Source: Canna indica
Taxonomy: Eukaryota; Streptophyta; Magnoliopsida; Zingiberales; Cannaceae
NCBI GenBank assembly: GCA_034359265.1
Contig: CP136893.1
Coordinates: forward strand, 23,010,001 to 23,074,000
Direction of reading: 5' to 3'
Length of the DNA: 64,000 nt
In this document: positions 56,041-64,000 of the stretch, in pieces
How the letters are laid out: each line of letters opens with the position of its first letter
Numbering within the stretch: the stretch's first letter is position 1
Notes under the pieces: generated by a model
Told to the model about the DNA's origin: nothing
Database searches by the model: none
The model's input: only the letters and a program-made list of their open reading frames with translations
Program-made: the position numbers and the translations under genes

Positions 56041-56459
56041 GTTCGGCGTATGAAGCAGAACACTGGAGTTTCAGGGACATACAAACCAAGGCAAATTGCT
56101 TCATAACAATGATAGATGATGTTTACGATGTACACGGAACATTAGATGAAATTGAGCTTTTCACCGATGCCATTGATAGGTGATTAATTAACCTTGATTC
56201 ACTAGCTAATTACTTCCTAAATGAAACAGAGTAGTATGTTTAATTTTGAGTGAAAAAATTGTATTATAATGATACATGTTTCTACTGCCTAATATATTTA
56301 TTTCAGATGGGATGTTAATGCAATTGACAAGCTTCAGGAATACATATATGAAGCTCTGCTTTCTAGCCGTCTTCAATACATCCAATGATGCTGCTTATGG
56401 AGTACTGATGGAGAAGGGCTTGGACATAACACCACACCTAAAGAGAGCTGTAATATATA
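56041..56459 (+). pseudogene. Captured terpene synthase fragment with DDxxD motif
   Basis: Exon part 56041-56179 reads AYEAEHWSFRDIQTKANCF and then ITMIDDVYDVHGTLDEIELF, including the metal-binding DDVYD. After an intron with GT-AG borders, the exon 56307-56459 reads WDVNAIDKLQEY, then after a 4-bp insertion (ATAT) MKLCFLAVFNTSNDAAYG, VLMEKGLDI and LKRA. These are adjacent C-terminal-domain exons of plant terpene synthases (class I cyclase fold). The N-terminal domain, the NSE/DTE exon and the 3' exons are missing. The frameshift and missing exons preclude activity. Confidence 0.9.
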
Positions 56460-57869
56460 CACTTTCTTTTTAATTTGTTTTAATTCTCTCTATACAATTA
56501 ATATATTTCATTAATGGTTAATTTCAATGCGCAGATCTTAATATATTTTAATATATCCTATGATGCTTCATTTTTATTTATATATTCCATTCATGTTTTT
56601 CCAGTCAGGAGGAAAGCATTCAACATGGTGATCTTAGGGCCGGAGCAAAGGGCAGCTGTAGATGCCGCGAACAATGAAGCACTAGAGCAATTGGGAGTAG
56701 TAGTAGTGAGAGCAATTGGGAGTAGTAGTAGTGAGAGCAATTGGGAGTAGTGAGAATAATTTTTATTTTGGCATTTGACTTTTGTTCCTAAATCTTATAT
56801 TTTTTTTTTTTCTTTTGGCATCCCTCTAGTTGTGTAGATACTCGATACACTTCTATATATTTGTAGATGTTTTATACTTTTATATAATTGTTGAATATGA
56901 ATTTGTTTTTGTTAAGAAATTTGATTTTAAATGTGAGTTTATGGTTTTTTAAGTGGTTGTATAATTAGGAAATTTGATTTTAAATTTGATATGTATTATG
57001 TGTGGTTGGATATTTTTATCTGTTGGTAATACCAACGTAAGTGTATATGTTAGTATTACCAACGAATATTATAATCCGTTCGTATTACCAACGAATATTA
57101 TAATATCCATTGGTAATACCTAGCAGGGTAACACCGACAGATTTACCAATGGACAATCCGTTGGTAATAGTATTACCAACGGATTTTTGACTATTACCAA
57201 CGGATTTAGTCCGTTGGTGATGCCCTGTTTTTTTGTAGTGTACCTTGTATTTTTTATGATATTCGGATCCTACCCTATATAAGATCAGTTTTTAGGTTTT
57301 GGAATCGGATCCTATCTTGTTGGAACATGGAACGGGACCCTATCCGGAACCACAGGTTTCGGTTTCGATTCTGATTCTGGGTATCCTGTTGGAACTTGTT
57401 CATATATAGGTTCCAAGGTACAGGTTCTGAGTACCTTGTTGAAACCTGTTCTGGAACCTATAAATGAACAAGTTCCAATAGGGTACCTTGTTGGAACCTA
57501 TTTTGGAACTTGTAAATGTACAAGTTCCAATAAGGTACCCTGTTGGAATCTGTTCTTTGGAACCTGTAATTGAACAAATTTTGGATATCGATTTTGGGTA
57601 CCCGATGTATTGGACTGGGAAGCAGAACTGGTTTTTATCGATTCTTAAATTTTTGTCCTGTATCCTACCCGAATTTAATCCGGGTCTACCCGGAACCTAC
57701 CCAATAGGATCGGTTCCAACCGATTCCGGATCTACCCGGTACCCATACACACCCCTAGTTATTTGAACTCTTCAATTTCAAGTTTTCAAATAAATTACAA
57801 CATATAACTACATCAATCGTGGACTTAGAATTGCATTCATCGGAATTGAATGTTGACGGCTAGGCTTGG

Positions 57870-58400
57870 CTACTTGGGCACAATCATGATCACATGAAGA
57901 AAGAAAATTATAGTCGTGGACTTTGCAATATCGATGGAAAAGGACAGTGGGGCACAATCGCAGCCAAAAGGAGAATGAGAATCACAACTCATGAATGCAA
58001 TATCATTTTCTTGCCAAATGAACACTTCGGCACAACCACAATCACATAGAGAAGTCTAAAAGAAGAATTATGATTGATGATCACGGACTCTATGGAGTCA
58101 TGGAAAAGGATGTTGGGCACAATCACAATCACATGAAGAAAGAAAATTGTGGTCGTGGACTCTGCAATATCGATGGAAGAGGACAGTGGGGGCACAATTG
58201 CAATCAAAAGGAGAATGAGAATCACAACTCATGAATGCAATATCATTTTTTTGCCGAATGAACAATTCGGCTCAACCGCAACAACGTAGAGAAGCCTAAA
58301 AAGAGAATTATGGTTGACGATCACGGACTCTATGGAGTCATGGAAAAGGATGTTGGGCACAATCACGATCACGTAGAGTGAAGGAGAATCACAGTCAGGA
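57870..58400. repeat. About 239-bp tandem repeat, two copies plus a partial third
   Basis: The phrase GGGCACAATCA.GATCACATGAAG starts units at about 57877 and 58116, and a shorter one at 58355. Each unit contains GTGGACT.TGCAATATCGATGG and CGGACTCTATGGAGTCATGG. Copies are nearly identical. No coding sense. Related diverged pieces occur at 50265-50430 and, inverted, at 52295-52345. Confidence 0.88.
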
Positions 58401-58661
58401 GCCATGGCTAAAATATTTGCAATTGCCGAACAACGACTTTCTTATCAAGCTTTGTTCCATAAATGAAAAAACGATTTGTTTTGACTTCCGACAATTTTGA
58501 ACCTTCTCAATGCCTATTCATTCGCCGATCAACTGACAATCGATCTATGTCACTACCTTGCCCAGCCAAGTGCTCCACTTGGCCCTAAGCGGCTTTGCTT
58601 GTGGCTATTTCATTGCTAGCTTATTTGTTTCACCAATCAAATATTAGTTCAGAATAAAAGG

Positions 58662-58699
<38 letters not shown>
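58662..58699. repeat. (TA)n microsatellite
   Basis: About 19 TA units without interruption. Confidence 0.97.
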
Positions 58700-58704
<5 letters not shown>

Positions 58705-58824
58705 ATGCCAATAGCTTCGTGATATTAATTACACATGTATTCTAAAGTTGAGTTGGTTAAAAGTTCATGATATTAATTAATCATATATTTTACTAAAGTT
58801 GAGTTGGTTTTTTAGTTTTTAAAC

Positions 58825-59311
58825 TAGGGGTGAGCAGGTTCAAGTACCCTATATTTTTTATGATACCGCGATCCTATCATGTATAGGACCGGTTCCTAGA
58901 TTTTGGAATCGGATCCTACCCAAAACCATAGGTTCCAATTCTGATTTCGAGTACTTGTTGGAACATGCTCATTTATAGGTTCTAAGGTATAGGTTTCAGG
59001 TACCCTGTTGGAACTTGTACATTTACAGGTTCTATGATACAGGTTCCAGTAGGATACTTTGTTGGAATCTATTCTAGAATCTGTAAATGAACACATTTCA
59101 ACAGAGTACCCTATTGGAATCATTTACCCTAGAACGTATTGGAACATTTATATGTTTCAAGTACCGATTCTGGGTATCCCATATGTTTGGACTCAGAACT
59201 TGAATCAGTTTTAACTAGTTCATTAATTTTTGTCTCGGGCCGTACCCGAATTTAATTCGGGTGATAGGTTCGAACCGGTTCCGATCTATTCGGTACCCAT
59301 GTACACTCTTA
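58825..59311. mobile_element. Intact MITE copy, sister of 54154-57757
   Basis: Starts TAGGGGTGAGCAGGTTC and ends GTACACTCTTA, weakly inverted. The flanks TTTTAAAC and TTTTTAAC are a 7-of-8 match. The interior has repeated GGTACCCTGTTGGAAC and GGTTCCA motifs in both orientations. Non-coding. Confidence 0.78.
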
Positions 59312-60078
59312 TTTTTAACTATATATATCAACGAATGACTTTGTGCACTTTTAATGAGCTATATAAGTAAATTTAAACTTGTGTTAAAATTAGCAAAATA
59401 ACAAGAGGCTATATAAAGTAATTTGTCTACTAGAAAAATGATGAAAGTGTCTTAAGTGACTGATATATATATTTGACTCGTGTAATGCAAACTATCACGA
59501 CTTGTCATATATATAAAATAATTGGGCCATTAACCACATAGACCACATTTGCTTTATATATTTGGGCCATTAACCACAGAGACCACATTGGCTCGGAATA
59601 TTGTATATTTTAGAGATATGTTACAATCTCCTCACTTAGCTCTTAATATATATTCTCGTCGAGACTTACATCAAGGTCAATTGCATAATTCATACCTTAT
59701 GTTGGTTTGGCATGCATTTGTAGGTATCATTTTCTATATAATTAATTAATTAGATATATTCAAATATCGTTTGTCGCAATCTCTTTTAATGAGATAACTA
59801 GCTTGTTAACCTCAAATGCCTAAATCATTGATCCAAAATACTTAATTAAGTTGAAGTACTTAATATATAGATTAGCATATAAGTATTACTAACCAATACA
59901 AAAGATATATATATATGCATGCGAAAAATAATCGAGCTATAATATATATAGACACACATGCATATCAATTTAAAGAAGAAGAAAATTAATATATAGATAG
60001 TTGAATAAATTATTCGCACTGTTTTGATAAAACAAATATGTATGAGGATATAAAAAATCTATATCTCAGGTGATGAGA
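59312..60078. other. No gene recognised
   Basis: AT-rich. Holds a 48-bp-spaced direct repeat (TTGGGCCATTAACCACA, at 59522 and 59570). Nothing else supported. Confidence 0.5.
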
Positions 60079-63000
60079 TGTAATACCCTATAAATTTTCT
60101 AATATAAAATTTTAATTGGTGCATCGTACCGAATCGAGATCGAGTCAAATTGAGTCGCGAAGTCATCGCAAGTAGAAGGTCTGATTTAAATTCTAGACCC
60201 GTGATTGATGTTCTTTTATAGTTGTATGTATGGATAGCTTATGTGGGTTGAAGTCAAGTTCACGGGTCGAATCGGGGTTCGGTCTGGACTTAAGTGGAGT
60301 CAAGTAAGAGGGTTAAGTGAGGAAGGATAATTAGGTCAAAAAAGAGAGAAGATAACTTATCTCTTCACCCCAAGCCGCCATGCAGCTCAAAGCAAATTAG
60401 AGCCGCACGCAGCACAAGGTGAAGAGGAGGGGGAGAAGGTCGTGGACAGCGCCGGATCCGTGTCGGCGTCGGAGAAATCAGGATAGCCTTTGTCTTGTCG
60501 ATCGTTTCTTCTAATCGAGGTGAGTGGTCGGGTTTGTCAAAAAGGGGAGGCGGGTGGCCGAACCTTGGAAGTTTTCGTGGATCGAGTTTTAGGTGATGTT
60601 TCTTGCCGATCGTTGTAGTTCTTATGTTTAGTGTTCGGATGACTGACCTCATTGTGATTTATGTGTTTTATTGATGATGATTTATGTGATCTAGGGGTTG
60701 GCCGAATAGAGGAAAAATGGGAAAAGTCATGCCGAAATTTTTCCCGATTTCCTCGAGCGGCTTAAAACCCTTAGATCATTTTCTTTTAGTTAAAGATTAG
60801 ATTACTGAATTGATGTGTAGGATTGATAGTCGAGAGCGTCCCCTTCCAATCTAGAAGGCTCGGCCGAGCAAGGAATTACCCTGCTCAAGATTCGGTCGAG
60901 CAAGGAAGAGGATGAAATGGAAAGATTGATCGATTTCTTCACGCTAGATTTCATGTTCGATAACTTGAATGTAGATCCTTACACTTCCCGAGTCATTCAT
61001 GGTTATCTTAGGTGATTTTGAAATATTAGGAAAGATCACAATATAAGATTGCATATTTGTAGAGAAATTTACAATATAGCATATAATTCATCAATTTTCT
61101 TTTGCCGCACTATTGATGCTTGTTCGAGATTTTCATGCTAGTACATCATTCGAACATATTTGTGTTCATGACATGTGGTTTACTTTTATGGAATGTGGCT
61201 AAGGATGCTAAATGATTATAATAACACTATAGGGTGTTTAGTTGTCGAGAAAACTTGGATGTGGATGAGCTAGGTGTCACACATAGGGAATAGTCATCGA
61301 GTACTAGTGTACGGTTGATGGGGCTCGAAATAAGGGGGCCGGGTACGAGTGAAGGCCCAAGGTTTAAATAGAAAAACTTTAGAATACTTTGCTTGTGTAT
61401 TGTGATTGAGATGGTCGGGGCTGAGTAGCATTGATTGCCAGAACGTCTAATCTCAGACTCAGCGGATGATTAGGGTCTTCAGATTGCACCAGCGGGCACG
61501 CTAGGTGTTAGACCCGAGTGGTGGAGGGTCTTGAGATTCCGTTAGTGGGCCACGCTGACGGTAGACCTGAGTTGGGTGAGACTAGCTATCCCATACCCGG
61601 TGGGCTCCTAAGACTAGTTGGTCATCCTTGTTGACGGGCCCGGTAATTGTTGTGACATTCCTTGTATGATTGTATAGAGGCCGACATGGCCGAACCTTCC
61701 ATATAGATTTAGGCCCATGGTGGCCGAGTGTTACTGAGATCGGTATGGTCGAAGGGGCCAGTTCACTTATTCAAAAAGCACGACGATGTGGTTGGTTGAT
61801 CAGGAGGTTGTTAGTTTAAATTCCATATTCGTATCACACTGCTATATATGTTATCTTACTGGGGATTTAAGTGGAGGTTCGAAAGGATCGCTCACTGAGT
61901 TCCTCGTGAACTCACGATTTATTTGTTTGTTTTTGCAGAGCTCGACCAGTGAGGTACGACCTGGTGGCATGGTGCGGCTAAAGGGCAAGTGGTGATGTGG
62001 ATCTCGTAGCAGGCAGCCATGTAGTCGTAGTCGTGTTGTTAGAGTTGTTGGACATGCACTAGACAATTGTTACTTTTAAAAACATATACTATTTTAAACT
62101 TTGAGATGTTCTTTGTGTTGGCTTTAGGTTTTCAACCTTGGCCTTAATCTCAGTTTTGATGATAACAAACATGGAACTATTATTTCATCGAGAAATCTTT
62201 TAGGTTCCATATTGATTAGCGTTTGATGTCATCGATCAAAAAAATTGGAAAATCGGAAGGACATTGATCGTCGTGCTCGGGTTCATCGTAGAACATCTCA
62301 AAGTTCGACGTGTGCACCAAATATGTATTGGATGAGCTCGAAGATCACATGAAAAGCTCTCCAAGTTGATGCTCGTTGAAAGTTGGAACCCGAAAACGAA
62401 GCGCGGAAGAAAAAGGCTGAAAAAATCAATATTAGACTATGTTCGATCGACCGAATAGGGTTAGAAAAATGGCAGTAGCCATATCGGTCAATCGAAGGAT
62501 GCTGCAAAGCGGCAGTAGCTACTTCGGTTGACCGGATGATCGACTGATTGAAGCCAAAAATGGGTAGAGAACGCATCGATCGACCGGACTGCGTATCGCC
62601 AGAGACGGAACTTGCGTCGGTCGATCGGGCGGTCGACCAGATTGAGGGAACGCAAAGTTTGCGTCTGGCGGTCGACCCGTAGGTCGACCGCACAGAGAGA
62701 ATAGGCAGCGGTCCCTCTAAGCAGTCGATCGATCGGCCAATCGACCGAGCGTCTACAACGGATAGTTTTTTATCCGTTGAGCTGTCGTTTCTTCGTGAGG
62801 GTATAAATATACCTCATCTAACTCCTTTAATTTCTTTCCTTGACTCTTACAGATTTTATTGAGCAATTAAAAGGGATATTTCAGCCTTAAAAGAATCAAT
62901 TTGCGGCTCTGTTCTTCGATGAACATTTTCTCAAGCGCCCAATTTTCTTCCTCAACTCGGGTTTTAATACGAGCTCTACCTCTTGACGAGTTGAAGGCGT

Positions 63001-63793
63001 TGAAGACTTGGAAAAGAGCTGTGGTTCCTCTCGCATTTCTTAAGCTCTTTTGATTGTATTTTAATTGTTATTTGAACACTGCTTTATTTGAATTTGAGTT
63101 TGAATAAGACCTAGGTTGTTAGGTCTTGTTGTGTGAGTGGTATCCTCGGTATAGAAGGAGTAAAGCCACTTGTGTAAACTTAGTTCTACTAGGATTAGTT
63201 GAGGTATCCCTTAGGGTTGAGGTGGAAGAGTGCTCTCGATAAGAAGATGGATACTTCCGGGTGTGGAAGTGCCTTAGGTCGAGAGTGCGACTCTTCGAGT
63301 CAAAGTCCTCATTGTAAGGGAAACAAGAATTAGTCTAGTAAACCTAGTTTGGAAATCCTAAGCGAGGTGCTTAGGTAGTGGAGTAGGCATTGGGGCCGAA
63401 CCACTATAAATCACCGTGTTTGCATTTATTTATTGAATGTATTAATTGCTTTATTATTTATCGCTTCCGCATCTAATCATCAAATTATAAATTGCCTAAT
63501 TAGTTTAAGAAAACAATTAAAATCGAATTTAGGCAAATTGAGTTGGTAAACATACTATTCACCCCCCTCTAGTGTTGCTATTTCGACTACACTTTGAAGT
63601 TGGGTTAATTCCTTGAAACCAAAATTGTTTTAAAACCGTTTTGACTTTTAATAAAGATTGGCGCCTTGTTCCATTTATTCATGTTTTTCCTTGATGTTGG
63701 TGTATATTGGTGTTATTGTGTAGTGCATGTGGCAGGCTTCGGGGTACGTCATATACCCTGGCCAATCACGCGACCCCAAGTTGGGGCATGACA
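60079..63793 (+). mobile_element. 5' LTR of a Ty3/gypsy element, split by a solo LTR
   Basis: Starts TGTAATACCCTATAAATTTT and ends TTGGGGCATGACA. It is followed four bases later by the primer-site-like TGGTATCAGAGAG. The start and end are those of the Del/Tekay-like chromovirus LTR class, as recalled. Subtracting the 62116-63591 insertion and one target copy leaves about 2.23 kb. Frames inside (for example minus 60365-60652) are incidental. Confidence 0.85.
62116..63591 (+). mobile_element. Solo LTR of family LTR-L inside the gypsy LTR
   Basis: Starts TGTTGGCTTTAGG, ends TATTTCGACTACA, with a perfect 5-bp duplication CTTTG at 62111-62115 and 63592-63596. Collinear with 40091-41763, including the CGATCG palindrome block (about 62440-62760) and the CCCCCCTCTAGTGT end. 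1476 bp. It proves that LTR-L transposed after the gypsy element arrived. Confidence 0.95.
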
Positions 63794-64000
63794 AAGTTGG
63801 TATCAGAGAGTCAGGTTAGGTCTAGACTACGACTAGGACCTGGGTATCGTCTGAGGCATAGCTAGCATGTCGACATACGGTATAGTTATGCTACAAGATC
63901 AGGCGGCCATGACTACACCTCAACGGACCATGCTGTTAGTAATTTAAAGTACATTTAATAAGTTGTTGGTATTTATGGTAAAAATTTTCTTTTATGCTAG
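63794..64000 (+). mobile_element. Leader of the gypsy element, running off the window
   Basis: Primer-binding site TGGTATCAGAGAG at 63798-63810, then untranslated leader and the region where gag should begin. The window ends before recognisable gag sequence. Confidence 0.75.

Larger units (their letters stand above)
54174..57240 (+). mobile_element. Pack-CACTA carrying UTP13 and terpene synthase fragments
   Basis: Begins CACTATAAAAAAATA, ends TTTTTTTGTAGTG, with TAC duplications at 54171-54173 and 57241-57243. Subterminal arrays of TTACCAACGGA/TCCGTTGGTAA occupy 57010-57225 and, more eroded, 54185-54280. Between them are genomic pieces of two host genes on the plus strand, with introns, and no transposase. 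A frame ending at 56750 (ILGPEQRAAVDAANNEALEQ) follows them; its origin is unknown. About 3.07 kb. Confidence 0.92.
54154..57757. mobile_element. MITE split by the Pack-CACTA insertion
   Basis: Left part 54154-54173 (TAGGTGAGCAGTTCAGATAC) and right part 57241-57757 (to ACACACCCCTA) join into one element that aligns with the uninterrupted copy at 58825-59311. The flanks ATTATTTG and GTTATTTG are a 7-of-8 match, as for a hAT duplication. This independent copy confirms the borders and the TAC target of the CACTA insertion. Confidence 0.85.

Noticed and set aside
57870..58400. CRISPR-like array
   Set aside because: The repeat unit is about 239 bp, without short constant repeats and unique spacers; this is plant DNA.

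Overview
This window looks like nuclear DNA of a flowering plant. The evidence is one intron-rich plant-type gene, plant LTR elements primed by a TGGTATCAGAG-type site, L1-type LINE, hAT, CACTA and MULE elements, a tRNA-derived SINE, and gene fragments resembling plant UTP13/TORMOZ and terpene synthase. The species cannot be told from the sequence. Nothing bacterial, viral, organellar or CRISPR-like was seen, and no rRNA or intact tRNA gene.

Layout. 1-2545: the 5' end of a Copia element on the minus strand (gag with zinc knuckle, primer site, about 1.75-kb LTR; family called LTR-L here). It sits in a decayed minus-strand L1-type LINE at 2546-8546, which carries a MITE and a 1.04-kb internal tandem duplication. 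10676-29043: the only apparently intact host gene, a 16-exon minus-strand gene for the glucosidase II beta subunit, 592 codons ending in HDEL. Two of its introns are packed with transposons. Intron 12 holds a solo LTR and two MITEs. The 10.5-kb intron 5 holds an LTR element with antisense coding remnants, a MITE, a decayed hAT element and a SINE. 29609-33466: a CACTA element carrying a TNP1-like gene but no transposase, followed by nested hAT-type elements. 36181-39125: a MULE relic pairing a GRF zinc-finger pseudogene with a core-deleted MURA-like gene. 39120-49521: a minus-strand Copia element broken by an LTR-L solo LTR and a second CACTA element, both with exact target-site duplications. 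50455-53462: two eroded LTR-L copies in opposite orientation. 54174-57240: a CACTA element that has captured pieces of two unrelated host genes, UTP13 exons 1-2 and two terpene synthase exons. 60079-64000: a Ty3/gypsy 5' LTR and leader, split by another LTR-L solo LTR.

Most insertions could be delimited by reading terminal repeats and target-site duplications, so the order of many events can be reconstructed. The strongest candidate for something previously undescribed is the two-gene Pack-CACTA at 54174-57240. Next come the PB1/GRF MULE relic and the hAT element with a palindrome array ahead of its transposase gene.
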